Positions 1 through 11,009 of a stretch of DNA of 64,000 nt are shown here, piece by piece. Both the position numbers and the translations under genes were made by a program. Positions within the stretch are counted from its first letter, which is position 1. Each line of letters starts with the position of its first letter. The stretch comes from Plasmopara viticola (Eukaryota; Oomycota; Peronosporomycetes; Peronosporales; Peronosporaceae): contig MBPM02000040.1 of the NCBI GenBank assembly GCA_001695595.3, positions 310,001 through 374,000 on the forward strand, written 5' to 3'. The notes under the pieces were generated by a model. It did not search any database. It worked only from the letters and a program-made list of their open reading frames with translations, and was not told the origin of the DNA.

Positions 1-2563
1 TAACCTCTGAGTCACAGGCTTCCTTCCACTTTACAGCGTCACTAGATTCCATAGCCGACTTGAATGAAGTCGGCATTTCTCCCACTGAATCCATGACGTA
101 GGCCGCCTCAACATTGAAGCAGTCTTGTGCTGCTGCCGACATCTCTTTAAGTCCACGACCTTTGCTGAAGATTGTATGCCGCTTAATTCTTGGAATTTCT
201 GTTGCTTTCTCGAGCGATTCATTTCGTTGGTGACGTTTCCTGCCCACCTCAATGTCAACATCGGAAGAAGTTGCCTCTTCTTCTTGTGATTCTTCATCAG
301 TTTCTTCGACATCTTCGATGACAACTTCTTCATTGCAGTGATCACGCTTCCCAGTATCAAAGACCATTTCCATAAACCTGGCATCGCGACTGACTAGCAC
401 ACGACGAGTTTGTAGTTCCTCAAAACGATACGCCTTTTCATGCTCGGAATAACCGATAAAGCGGCAGCGAACCGACCTTGCATCAAGTTTGGTGCGCTTT
501 TCTTTGGGAACCGTGACAAATGCGTGGCAACCAAACACCTTAAGGTTTGCCAGCAATGGCTTTTTACCGGTCCAAATTTGGTGAGGTGACTTGTCGTGAG
601 AAACAGCGCGTGTAGGACAACGATTTCGTAGGAATGCAGCGGTCATAACTGCTTCGCCCCAGTAAATTTTTGGTAATCCAGCGTGTTCCATCATGCACCT
701 CGCGCACTCAACCAACGTTCGGTTCATGCGCTCAGCCACTCCATTCAGCTGTGGTGTGTACGGCGGGGTGAACTTTTGAGCGATTCCCCGGTCACTGCAA
801 AACTTGGCCATTCTGTGCGATGTATATTCTCCACCATTGTCACTGCGAAGCGACTTCACTCGATATCCGGTTTGCGTTTCAGCAAGCGCGACATATTCAG
901 CAAACTTGGTAAAAACTTCGGATTTGTTGCGCAGCAAGTATACCGTGCAAAAGTGTGATTTGTCATCAATAAATGTGACGAAATATCGCTTTTCACTAAA
1001 AGTAGGCGTCCGCATAGGGCCACAAACATCACTGTGGATGACCTCCAGCACTTGTTTCGCACGGTTAGGTGATGACTTGATGTAGCTTGTACGCGTTTGT
1101 TTGCCAAGCGAACATCCGTCACACGCCTCCCACTGCTTAACAGACGCAATGTCAATACCAGTTCCATAGTTTTTCTTAACAATGGCATCCAATCCACTAA
1201 AGCCAATGTGACCAAGTCGAAGGTGCCAGAGGTTCGAATTGGTGTCCCCATGGCATCCCATCGAAGTTGTCACATTTGCCGTCTCAGCTGGAATTGGTGT
1301 CATGCAGAGCTTGAACAAACCCTTTCCTTCGCGAGCACCAAGCTGCCATCGCAAACCTTTTGCATTTGCAAAGCAACCATCTCGCTCAAAGGTAACTGGT
1401 CCGACATCCTTCGTAAAACGGCCCACTGAAAACAAATTTCGCAGTAGTTTCGGAATGTGCCACACACGTGTAAGTACACCTTTCTTGATTCCACGTGGTG
1501 TTTGCATTGACATAACTATGTCACCCGTTCCAACCGCTTGAACAATACCGTCATCAGCGAGGTGTACGTCCACCGGAGACATGACCTTGTAGTTGATCAT
1601 GTACTCTTTCGAGTGCGTCATATGCTGAGTTGCACCCGAGTCTACCAGCCAAACACTGCTTGACTTGATAGCACTTGTGTCACCACCCACCGAAAATAGA
1701 AAGTCGCTAGAAACATCTTCAACTTGTGCGACATTCGCACGCTGTGGCCTTTGCCGCTCCGCATTATCGCGAATTCGCGCGGAACACTTGGCAATCCAAT
1801 GACCTTGTTCTCCACAGTAATGGCAAGATCCACTTGTCTTCGCCTGCACAAGACGTCCTTTGCGCTTGTTGTTATCATTAGCCATGAACGCTTGCCCTTG
1901 GTTGTGCGCGGCTCCATCGATGCCGCCACCCTGTTCCTTGCGCTTCATGTCTTCATGTAGTACCCGAGACGTCACGAGATCCCACGTCAACGAATCAGCA
2001 CGTGACTCCAGTGCCGTGATGAGAAATTGGTACGATTCACTCAAACTGCTCAGAAGCGTGATAACCAAGTCGTCCTCGCTAACCGGAGCCCCGATCGCAT
2101 CAAGCTGCTCCGCTAGTGTCTTCAACTTGTTAATGTGCTGAAGCACATCATCACCTTCATCCATTGTTGCTGTCAGGAAACGTCGACGAAGGAAGAGTCG
2201 ATTGGCGAGGCTCTTCTTCTCGAAATGTCCTTCGAGTCTTGACCATGCATCATGCGCGCCAGTCGCAGAACGAACCAGTGGCAGCTGCGAATCTTCCATC
2301 GCGAGACAGATGATCGCAAGCGCCTTGCGTGACTTCCTCTTATAGGTTCCTTGGTCCAGCGAAGTGACGCACTGCTCCAACTTAATCTCGCCACTTGCCA
2401 CGTCCCACAGATCTTTCTCCTCCAACACCATCTGCATCTTGAATTTCCAGTTGTGGAAGTTGGTGCCGTCGAACTTGTTAATCCGGCTTGGCGTAGACGC
2501 GTCCATGGTGGCGAAGGCAGAGTCAGGGGGTGGGAAGGCAGAGTCGGCGGGGCTTGGGCTCAT
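1..2563 (-). CDS. Ty1/copia gag-pol polyprotein, 5' part, open to the window edge
   Basis: A single reading frame runs from an ATG at 2563 to the left edge (over 850 codons) without a stop or frameshift in the parts I translated. In order it encodes a UBN2-type gag, a CCHC knuckle (C-X2-C-X4-H-X4-C, near 1825-1784), a copia protease motif DSGATQH (D at 1642), an integrase HHCC domain (H at 1225, C at 1123) and the integrase core with D at 1030, D of DNGGEY at 841 and E of GVAER at 733. Reverse transcriptase would begin just past the edge. Gag-pro-int-RT order is the copia signature. Intactness suggests a recent insertion. Without the 3' half neither full length nor LTR identity can be judged. 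Confidence 0.92.
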   Translation of the reverse strand, partial: MSPSPADSAFPPPDSAFATMDASTPSRINKFDGTNFHNWKFKMQMVLEEKDLWDVASGEIKLEQCVTSLDQGTYKRKSRKALAIICLAMEDSQLPLVRSATGAHDAWSRLEGHFEKKSLANRLFLRRRFLTATMDEGDDVLQHINKLKTLAEQLDAIGAPVSEDDLVITLLSSLSESYQFLITALESRADSLTWDLVTSRVLHEDMKRKEQGGGIDGAAHNQGQAFMANDNNKRKGRLVQAKTSGSCHYCGEQGHWIAKCSARIRDNAERQRPQRANVAQVEDVSSDFLFSVGGDTSAIKSSSVWLVDSGATQHMTHSKEYMINYKVMSPVDVHLADDGIVQAVGTGDIVMSMQTPRGIKKGVLTRVWHIPKLLRNLFSVGRFTKDVGPVTFERDGCFANAKGLRWQLGAREGKGLFKLCMTPIPAETANVTTSMGCHGDTNSNLWHLRLGHIGFSGLDAIVKKNYGTGIDIASVKQWEACDGCSLGKQTRTSYIKSSPNRAKQVLEVIHSDVCGPMRTPTFSEKRYFVTFIDDKSHFCTVYLLRNKSEVFTKFAEYVALAETQTGYRVKSLRSDNGGEYTSHRMAKFCSDRGIAQKFTPPYTPQLNGVAERMNRTLVECARCMMEHAGLPKIYWGEAVMTAAFLRNRCPTRAVSHDKSPHQIWTGKKPLLANLKVFGCHAFVTVPKEKRTKLDARSVRCRFIGYSEHEKAYRFEELQTRRVLVSRDARFMEMVFDTGKRDHCNEEVVIEDVEETDEESQEEEATSSDVDIEVGRKRHQRNESLEKATEIPRIKRHTIFSKGRGLKEMSAAAQDCFNVEAAYVMDSVGEMPTSFKSAMESSDAVKWKEACDSEV

Positions 2564-2569
2564 AACCAA

Positions 2570-2659
2570 TTGAAAATGTTACTTGGGCACTAGTTGGCAA
2601 ATTGCAAAAAGTGAATATATTTATAAGTGCTAATTTTAAGTAATCACCAACTGATTACA
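2570..2659 (-). repeat. Possible short 5' LTR end/leader of the copia element
   Basis: On the minus strand, sequence starting TGTAATCAG (2659) and ending ATTTTCA (about 2570) lies just before the gag ATG. It contains a TATA-like stretch CTTATAAATATA. A tRNA-iMet-like primer site may overlap the gag start. The TG...CA ends are compatible with a very short LTR, but the partner LTR is outside the window, so this is a guess. Confidence 0.25.
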
Positions 2660-2713
2660 GATACCGGTACTTACCGATATGTAGTTGCTGGTCGAGGCGT
2701 CGATTCTCCAACA

Positions 2714-3103
2714 CCGAGCAGATGTAAAAGGCCTTAACTTGAACTGCTCACGGGCTGCGCTCTTAAAGTTCTTGAATGACAATCGACATAAGTCAGCGGA
2801 CGTTGTACAATGTCATCTCTCACGATGACGCAATACTAGCACATTGACAGGAATCTCATCACAAGTCTATTCGCATTGATGAATCGATCCGTATTTTTTC
2901 CGCACTTACAAAATAACTAAAGTATTGTCCAGACTCCTTGAGTAAAGTAGTACTGGTATTATACTATTGACCGATTCCGGTATTTTTTGGAACCGGTTTG
3001 AGAGCCGAGATTTCAACCTCAATAAAGTTTTTTTGGAAACCATCATTTAGATAAAACCCTGAAAGTGAGGTGTAAGCTGATCTCTTCAAAAACAGAAGGA
3101 AGG
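2714..3103 (+). promoter_or_regulatory. Conserved upstream region of CRN pseudogene A
   Basis: About 380 bp before the CRN A start is clearly homologous to the ~340 bp before CRN B (49925-50269). Shared blocks include a stretch around GACAATCGACAT, CACGATGACG, an ACTAGCACATT block, TTCGCACTTAC, GGAACCGGTTTGA and ATAAAACCCTGAA close to the ATG. The homology begins exactly where gypsy 1 interrupts the copy in front of CRN B. The block is either a promoter duplicated with the gene or part of a larger duplicated unit. Confidence 0.6.
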
Positions 3104-5702
3104 ATGGTGAATCTGTTCTGTGCTGCGGTTGGAGCGGCTGAAAGCGCGTCCTCTGTGCGGATGGTTGAGAGCGACACGGTTGACGACTTAAAGAAGGTAA
3201 TTGGAGCGGAGCCGGAGTTTGACTTTTTTAATAGCGAGATGAACCTGTTTCTCGTCAAGAAAGGCGGCTCGTGGCCGAACATTGATGGCGCTGCGGCTTC
3301 GACGCTCGATGAAAAAGAAACTTTTTAGCCTTCGATAAGATGGATCCATCTTTGTGGATCAAGAACCACCGATACTGTGGAGAGAAGTTTTAGGGCAAAT
3401 TTACGTGCTGGTGGTGGTTCCACTCGAATATGTGGCAGGTTTTCTGCGTATTCCGGTTGCTGTTCCGACTGGTTTTGAAGTGGATCTGCGTTCGTGTGAA
3501 CATCTCCTTGCATACTTGGAAGACGAAATGACCAACAAGGAGGCAATTGTGCTAATGCAACACAATGTGCACAAGAAAGCTTAGACTTCCGCCTTGTTGG
3601 GCGGTAGCAAGCGATTTAGACAGCACCCAAGTGCTTCAAGAACCTCATCACACGCACGAGAAGTACCGCATGATCGCATTTAAGTAGCAATGCCTGTTTG
3701 TTCTGGAATTTCCGGTCTGGGGAAACGCGTATGCTTGAAGAAGGCGGCACGATTTTGGAACGGATGAAGTTGGAGCCTAATCACGTTGCCCGTGTGTATA
3801 TTTCGTACTTCAACGGATTTGATCCCCAATCAGTCGAGCGATCGATGTCAATCGAAGCGTCTTTTTCGTGGCGGCTCTTGTATCGATTCTTTCTGGACAT
3901 GAACTGCGATCTTGGATTTAGCAAGTGGTTTGACTCGCGGCTATCTCGCAATGGAGCGCAGCTGAAGTTAAAATGTGCCGTCAGAGTCATCGAACGCAAG
4001 CTGCGTGATAAAGTGCAAGAGCCAGGCCCGTTGTATCTTTATCTCGGCGTTGATGAATATTAAAAAATTGAGAAGATTGGTGCTCATCGAAAAAATCCCA
4101 ACCCGTCACTCTTACGTGAACTCGTGAAAAGCAATGGAAATTTGCTGTGCTTACAGTCGCCGAGTTTGGTTTTGCTGCCCATGTTAGCGGGGACAGATCT
4201 GGGCGTCATTGAATCCGATTCAATTGTCAACTTCTCGTATTACGTGATCGAGCGACTCCGGATGAACCTCTTGTCAGTGTTTGGCATTGCGGAGAGCAAC
4301 GCGAAGTATGCGAAGTTGCTGTGTCATGCCCGAATTTGCAGCCATCTTCTCATTCTTGGTGGTGTTTCGCGGTGGGTTGTCGAGTATCTGACGGCAGTCA
4401 AAAGTATTTCCGTGCAAGGGAAGCCTGTGAGCCTGGACAACGTCAACAAATGCTTCGTGGATAGTTGGACGAAGTTCATGCAGTATTTCTTTTATTTACT
4501 CAAAGCCCCGCAGCCCGTCCGATTAGCAGCTTTTGCCGTATCGGGACAATCGGTTGACCCACAGAGCACATCTGATGGGATATCGAAGTGGTCAAGGCTT
4601 CGGGATTCTTCACTTTGTTTGCTGATTCCGCGCGATATTTAAGAACCTGGAGAGCATGACGTTCGAGTTCCGTATGCGTTGTTACATCGTATTGGATCAC
4701 GCCATGACGAGATGACATCCGAAGCACAAAGAAACTTTGCGAATGCGCTGGAGGACATGAGAGAAGAGGTAAATTCAACGATGTCTATACCACAACCGTG
4801 GCAGTCGTGGGAGATGTATGGTGCTTGCTTCTATGCAGTAAGAATCAATGCGTTGTTGGCGCTTGGGCACACGACTGTGACGCTGAGAGATCTTTTGCCT
4901 GGCACGTTGATGTCTGGTGAAACGAGTGCTGTCACTGTGAATCTTGTTTCGTCAAGAGTGATTAAGTGTGCGGGCGCGTTTGATGCCTCAACTCCTCCGC
5001 TCATTCCACGAAAAGGAAACCGAATGGAAACAATTGACTGGGCTTCGGGTAGATACATTGTAGTGAATGACGATGGCGGAGCTGGGGTCGACATATTCTT
5101 TGCTCTGAAGGATGCTACGACTGGCAGTGTGATTGTCTTTGTCGATCAGCGAAAACGACAGTTCGGTAAATTTCAGCCAAGTCACGGAAGAGACTATCTT
5201 GGTAAGTTTTGCGTTTGTTCGGACTTTCTCGTCGTGAGTGGTGCGCGTTTAGTGCAAGGGTCATGATTTGCGTTTCGCCGTCAAATCTGGCGACGTGCGT
5301 GGTACCAGATGGCTGAGCCGAGACAGAGCAGTTCCATGGCACTTTTCGTATCATCCCGCATGTTTGCCGGTCATCTCCATCAACTCGACGTGCAAAACTG
5401 CGCTGAAAATTGTTCTCCAAAACGATGCGGACGAAGTGGATCAAGTCGTTGGGGAAATCGTGAGGAAGCGAGAGAAGCCGAGTGGAGAATCTCGTACTTC
5501 GGATGAGCTGCTTCCTTTTATTAAAGCGAAGCGGCTGAAAGTTCAAGCTGATGACCAAATGGCGGGGATTTCATTTAAGCGATACGAAACCTTTCACTTT
5601 TATGTTATAGCGCCTATCTTACGGTCTTTCAATGTTTGCACTAATGCGATGGAGTTGCTATGGTCCGTGCCGCACAGTGAATTGTCCATCCGCGCAATCT
5701 GA
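3104..5702 (+). pseudogene. Crinkler (CRN) effector pseudogene A, P-loop NTPase/nuclease-like C-terminus
   Basis: CRN proteins are modular oomycete effectors with a conserved N-terminus that directs translocation and a variable C-terminal domain acting in the host nucleus. The N-terminus begins at the ATG at 3104 (MVNLFCAAVG) and carries an LFLVK variant of the LFLAK motif, followed by a VLVVVP motif near 3402-3420 that normally closes the N-terminal region. The body is split over several frames: stops at 3328, 3584, 4063, 4642 and 5266 separate open segments 3354-3584, 3698-4063, 4124-4642, 4679-5266 and 5268-5702. One segment ends in LYLYLGVDEY, a Walker B-like motif of CRN NTPase domains. 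A later one has a hydrophobic-D-Q-R-K-R motif that resembles the restriction-endonuclease-like CRN module. With this many breaks it cannot make a full protein. N-terminal identity is firm; the C-terminal subtype is tentative. Confidence 0.8.
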
Positions 5703-6129
5703 ACGGATTATGCTGAGCCCGTGGTCCGTTTCTATGGTAGCACTTGGAGAAGCATGGTTCGTCTTGAATGAGCTGCCGATCTATGATCACCAACGATTCA
5801 TTTCGTAATTTTAGCCTTGCTACAGAATGATCCGATACAATTACTGCTACAAATTCTCCGACGGCGTCCAACTTCACGACTACAAACTACTGGCGAGTTG
5901 TGTGGCTTTGTTTGCAGGCTTACATCGAGACAACCTTAGGTGCCAAGCAAGGACTTTGGTTTAAGACTGTACAAGCGATGCTTGAACAAAGTCGCTCGCC
6001 TAACGAGATCGATACAAGGAGAAGCGACATAGAAATCAGGAAAAGTTCTAAACCTGATACTAAATAATACCGGTATTCATTGAGTAATACCAGTGCCTAC
6101 GAATCTGTAACTACCAATATTCTAAAGTA
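5703..6129. other. Decayed sequence between CRN A and element copy A
   Basis: No intact gene. Short open stretches on the plus strand (for example around 5700-5770 and 5850-5930) may be remnants of the CRN C-terminus, but I found no motif to prove it. AT-rich, with repeated ATACCGGTA-like pieces near 6060-6090. Confidence 0.4.
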
Positions 6130-6332
6130 TCGCTTGGTGCTTCTGACATTGCATTCGTCATTCTTGCAGCAATCCCTCGTATGCTTATTTACACAATTCG
6201 AGCAGAATTTCAATTCGACATATTTAATTTCACGATGAGCGCGCTCAACTCGAACTTCAAATGCATATAAACGAGCAAGAGATTCTGCATTTTAGATCTT
6301 GTATTTCGACTCCTTCTTTATATGCTACATTT

Positions 6333-8642
6333 TCATAGCAAATCCGTAGCTGCTGTTAGCATTCTCGTGAAACTCATTGCTTCTATACTTGACTGTGGAG
6401 CAACTGCCGTCACCTTTCTGCTTGCGTATTTGGCCTTGAACTTGATATACTTCGAAAGGCATCGATGCAAGAACGATGCGAACTTTTGATCTTTGCTTTT
6501 CTGCTCAAGTTTAACATCTACTTCGTCATCAGGGACTTGCTTGCCGATTTCAACGATCATCAGACGACGAACGATTTCGCCAGCTTTGTGTTTGTAGTCC
6601 GGTATATGATTAAAGTTGATTAGAGTTGGAATATACCAATCTAGCACTGAAATGGAGATTTTTCCCTCGACAGGACACGAAATAGAACCGCGAGTCATCA
6701 TTGAAGAGAAATCTGATCGGGGAAGCCTCTTCGCGATGTTATGAGGCATGTCATCGCACCAAACGATTTGCTTCATAGCAAATTCACTCAGGCATTGAGT
6801 TATTAGAAGACCAATTTTGATCTTGACCAAATGCAAATTTAATGAGATTGGTCAAAAGGCTTTTACCTAATCCTCGCTTGTCATCCAAAACGATTAGACA
6901 TCGACCAATGAGATAGTAAACGAGTATGCGAATCTCTTTTTCCGTGAATTAAAATGAAAAGTATATATCAAATAGCGGTGTCTCAGTGACTTTCGAATTT
7001 CTGATTGATGTATTTTTACGAACCTGAATTGCCCTGTTGCATTGATAATTTTAGCTTGATAAATCATAAATCCGTTGTTAAATTCAAGATCTAATGCCAT
7101 GAATGCCACCCTGGATAGACCGTTTATCTAATGGATTGGAGCAATTTGCCAGGATATCGTTCAGATATAGCTTTGGATCACTATACTTGTAGGTGGGATG
7201 ATAATCCGTCTGACGTTCATAGATTGCCCCATATGAGCGTCTTTTCTTATCGCCGACGATTTTGATCAACTTTAACTTTATTGTTTCCTTAGCGATAGCA
7301 CTGAAAATATTCAATGTCTTCTGGAGCGAACGCATCGTCATCAACTGAGATCTCGGTTTATATGCGCCCAAACCAGCGAATCGCCTTTGTTTCTTTAAAA
7401 GCATGAGTACATTTCCAACCAGCACATTTCTTTTCTTCATCAAATATTAGTAGCATTGTACCGTCCTCTGGTCGCAAACCGAGCAATGCAATGAGTCAAT
7501 ACGTTTGACATAAACGAAGTTACCTTTGGGAGCCAGTCCATAAACATCAAATCTTGATGGATCCTAATGCGGGATCTTGCTGATCTTCCGAATCGCTATG
7601 TCAATGAACTCATTATTCGCCTCGGCGAAGTTTTTTTGCGGCTCATCAACTGACTTGATGTTCAGATCATTGGTCAAGTTGTGATCAGGGTATGCTATAT
7701 CAGCAACAGTATCCAACCAGAATGGCGTATTGAAAGTAGAGATGAAGGATTTGATTTCTTATGCGATCCATTGCTGCGATATGAGTGAAGATCAATGAAC
7801 GATTTTGAAAACTCGATGTAAGAATCTCCGACATTGCTGTATTGTGTAGAGGACTCCGTCAGCATGATTTGACAACAGCCTTACACTCTGCAACAGGAAA
7901 TCCGGTGTTGATAACAATACGCGTGGATAATTTGACGCTATCATTCATTTTACGCGGTCGACTCGTTACAAACAAGTCAAGGTCGTCTTCGTAAATAGCA
8001 AGTTTGCATTCGATATATAATTAAAGGCGTGCTTAAGTGCGGCCATATAGTCAGTAGCCATTTGAAGAACCAATTAATCAGTCGTCATATCATATGCATT
8101 AAATTACGCGTCGGTGAAATTTTGATATCTTGATTTTGCGATTGCCAATGAATACTTCATGGTACTCATGCTTCAACTACTCTTGACAAAATCTGACAGA
8201 TGCAGATCAATCAACATGGCTGTTTAGCCAAACGAAGCGACGATTCTTTCCTTTATCATCAACGACCGGCAACACATGCGCATCCTTCGCATGAAAGATA
8301 CATTTTTTATTTTCTCCATATAGTGAGAAGCTTACAATACCAACGACATCTAAGTCCCATGTTCGTAGTGGCGCCCGCGATGGACATAGTTGTATTCGTG
8401 TTCGAAACTCCGATCAACAACTGGCTTGACGATTGCTTCAGCAAATGGATTCATAAACAGTTTGATAAGTACTTCAGCAATGGTGTCAACAACCTCTTTG
8501 GCGACAGCTCCAACAGCTGACTCTACAAATAGTTTTAAAACTAGTTCGTCGGCGAATTCTACAACTGATTCGACAATCCCTTGCCAAGTTTTTCATGAAC
8601 TGGTTCGACAACTGGCTTAACAATCGCGGTAAATTTACTCAT
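6333..8642 (-). pseudogene. AEP primase-SF3 helicase, copy A
   Basis: Reads right to left from an ATG at 8642. It starts with a Val/Pro/Glu-rich repeat region, followed by a primase-like part whose sxH motif is changed (LSTR instead of LSTH, near 7930), a zinc-type Cys region near 7500 and the helicase. The C-terminal helicase stretch 6333-6836 is open for 167 codons. It has a Walker B-like IVWCDD, a serine/Lys segment and the sensor region with FNHIPDY and EIVRRL typical of superfamily 3 helicases of viruses and plasmids. A P-loop with RGLGKS lies near 6880. Numerous frameshifts break the frame, so the gene is dead here. Family assignment rests on motifs seen in all three copies taken together. 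Confidence 0.7.
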
Positions 8643-8814
8643 GTGACCACAATGGTTCCAGCAGCAAGGTGTAGCCTTGTAGCATTTACTTGGTACAGTT
8701 CTCGATAGAGCACATTTCCAAAATTTAATATTTGATATGTTAATATTTCTAATATTCTAATAAACATTAACATAGAAAAGTTTTTCAGACCTCAAGATTG
8801 TTCTCGAAAAAAAG

Positions 8815-8985
8815 TTAATTGAGTTTACGATTTTTTCTAAACTCGGGCTTTCTCCGCCCGCTTGCGCGCTCTATACGCTTCTTGATACTGAGAAATCTCG
8901 TCCCCGTTTTTTTATGGTATTCTTTCTGCTTGACCAATTTAGCCTCTCGTTTCTTCCGACAGTAGCTTTTTCTTGCCTCAGGCAT
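8815..8985 (-). CDS. Small Lys/Arg-rich protein of the primase-helicase element
   Basis: A 56-codon frame starting MPEARKSYCRKKREAK and rich in Lys/Arg. An in-frame upstream ATG at 9039 would add 18 residues. A diverged homologue occupies the same place in copy B (about 41669-41830, +) and copy C (about 60650-60799, -), always just upstream of the primase gene and on the same strand. Conservation of position suggests a real gene, possibly DNA-binding or structural. No known family is recognised. Confidence 0.45.
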   Translation of the reverse strand: MPEARKSYCRKKREAKLVKQKEYHKKTGTRFLSIKKRIERASGRRKPEFRKNRKLN

Positions 8986-9153
8986 CGGCTCTCCATCGAA
9001 TTGGTTATGGTCGCTTGAGTAAATTATCATTATACACAATGCTCTCTACTCACTTTAATTAAAAGTCGGAATAGAAAAGTCTCATGTCCGAACGTGACAA
9101 ATTGAGTCTCTTTGATTGAATCAATAACCATTTGTTAAACATGTGACTTCATT

Positions 9154-9480
9154 TCTATGAAATCGTATGATATCTTTGGACCTGGGGAAAAATTTGTCGG
9201 CCCGTGGTAAAGTTATTACGTTTCATTATATTAATAGCAACCGCAACGCCGATTTCCTCGCGTTTTGTGATGCGGCAGTTTGCCCCAGCAAAACGTAAAG
9301 TTGTTGCTCCATTACTAGAAAAAGGTGATAGATTATGGTGGGTCATTGGCTCAGATAATTGATAGACAAGTATAATTTTCGCAGGGTCATCGGGACAAAG
9401 AATATAACGATACTATAAGACTTACGAGAAGTTCCATAGCCTGCATTATTAATAAATGTTTTGTCCCAGCAGCATCCAGG
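9154..9480. repeat. Repeat block R1 of element copy A
   Basis: About 330 bp non-coding block running from a TGACTTCATTT-like start through GCAACCGCAACGCCGA, CCCAGCAAAACGTAAAG and GATGATAGAT-like tracts to CCCAGCAGCATCCAGG. It matches 60940-61270 (copy C) and, inverted, 41170-41560 (copy B). A diverged second version (R2) lies on the other side of the GKYRGK gene in each copy. Confidence 0.65.
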
Positions 9481-9525
9481 TCCAAGCAGGTCGAATGAAT
9501 TTTACCAGGATTATAGCGATTTTGA

Positions 9526-9765
9526 CGTCCATCAATGCTGTCGGTATGTAAGTTAGCGAGGTAGAACTCGCGGATGTCACTATTTGATGATGTTTCTCAT
9601 ACATTGGTAAGTTAAAGTTTCTTATATTCAATTGGTTTATGTTTCTTATAATAAATAGGGGGGGGGGCATATCGATATCGATGTTGGTAAATGCTGCTGG
9701 TATGTAAATTAAAAAGTAACGTCTAGCGGATGCCACTGTCTAATGATGTATCGTATAGACTGTGC
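9526..9765. repeat. Two iteron-like units of element copy A
   Basis: Two ~70-80 bp units (about 9526-9600 and 9678-9765) share the frame GCTG(T/C)(T/C)GGTATGTAA...(A/T)(A/G)GCGGATG(T/C)CACT and end in a CTCATA/CGTATAG-type tail. Two further units follow R2. A run of ten G residues (9658-9667) lies between the units; the same spot has five or six in the other copies. Confidence 0.5.
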
Positions 9766-9880
9766 CTTATTAGATCCATAGCAACTGATCTATCAACATT
9801 TCGCGTTTATGAGTAAGAGGTAAATTTGGGATTTGTGCTAGTAAATTAACTTATTACATAAAGTATCGGTCTATAGATAT

Positions 9881-10206
9881 ATGCCAAAACTGGATACACT
9901 TACAGTAAATTTTGGAAAGTACCGAGGCAAATAGATCGCTGAAGTTCGGGAAGTTATCCACAATACGCGAAGTGACTGCACCCGCAAGAGATTCTAACTG
10001 GTGAGTACCCCGGAACTAAGAAGGTTCTCGATGAGAAGCTTCGTGGATCTGACCTTTCGTTTGTGATGACGTGGGGAAAACACAAAGGGAAGTCGATAAA
10101 GTCGATTTACGATAAGGACATCGCTAAGCTAATCAAAAATGATTTTATTGATTCGAACTGCCCGATGTTGAAGAAGGCGTTAGACCAACTGACTCAAGAC
10201 GAGTGA
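9881..10206 (+). pseudogene. GKYRGK-motif protein of the element, copy A
   Basis: Starts MPKLDTLTVNFGKYRGK. An in-frame TAG follows directly and a frameshift near 9950 shifts the rest; the reading ends at the TGA at 10204. The two F/W-G-K/R-x-(R/K)-G-K motifs resemble the small domain found at the C-terminus of ExoX-type exonucleases and in phage/virus proteins. The copy C version (61667) is the clearest. Confidence 0.6.
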
Positions 10207-10244
10207 ATCCAGATTGCAAACAAAACATTGGATAGATGTGTATT

Positions 10245-10625
10245 TACAACTTCACCTTTCTTCTGGACGAACTGAAGCACGCGGTATCACTGTGAATTCG
10301 CATTATGGTTGCTCCTCGTGATATGAATCGATACAATGTTGCCATGGACGACAATCGCTTTTCCCAGGGACAAAGATATTACACACTACCTCAACGAATC
10401 ATATGTTTCCAATCAAATCGCTATCGATCGAATCAAGGGTAGCCCTCAGGAATTTTTCAGACTGACAAGCCGTCAGAAGTGGGTACGAGACTTCAATTCT
10501 GAAAGTGCATGGGTCTCGTGATGCCAACACGTATTGGCACTGAAAACATAGCTACACCGTAAGTAAACCTAATGACATCAGGACGAGAACATAACAAAAA
10601 CATGAAAACAATTGCTTTACATTAA
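10245..10625. repeat. Inverted segment of block R2 in copy A
   Basis: This piece matches the reverse complement of copy C 62030-62400, although copies A and C are otherwise collinear. Landmarks are CTGAAGCACGCGG, CTCGTGATATGAATCGAT, GACAAGCCGTCAGAA and CATAGCTACACCGTAAG. The inversion ends next to the inserted gypsy fragment. Confidence 0.65.
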
Positions 10626-10630
10626 GCTGT

Positions 10631-11005
10631 CAAAGTGCCAGGTTTGCTGGGATAAGATTCCATGCCTAGGAGTCTTGTCTGAAGAAAAGGCGTCGGAATG
10701 AGCCCCGACAAGTTTAAGATCATCGCAGAAGGGCCTGTGTTCAAGATAAAGCTGCAAGAAGAGCTCTTTTTGGGCGATACAGTCTATGTCTCAGGGTCTT
10801 GCAAGGAATTTGCACAGCTTGCAAAACCACTTTACGACAATTTAAGAATAACGTCGTCAAGAAGCGATCGAGCTCTTGGGCGATCAATTACGCTGCTCCA
10901 CGGAAGTCAAGCGTCGCTTGACGCTTCTGCCTGTATTAAGTCTTCCGGACCATCAAAATCATGCGATATACGAATAAATATCTCAAATTTTGCGATCGGG
11001 CTCTA
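10631..11005 (+). pseudogene. Ty3/gypsy pol fragment inside element copy A
   Basis: Homologous to the RT-thumb/RNase H junction of gypsy 2 (about 55672-56050), with the shared runs ATCATCGCAGAAGGGCCTG and ACAGTCTATGT. It is diverged and has no intact frame. The fragment replaces the short element sequence that should join the inverted segment to 11010, so insertion and inversion probably happened together. Confidence 0.65.
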
Positions 11006-11009
11006 CTAT

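Noticed and set aside
8200..8620. Two plus-strand open frames opposite the primase start of copy A
   Set aside because: They are antisense to the Val/Pro/Glu repeat of the primase gene; the repeat creates open frames on both strands.
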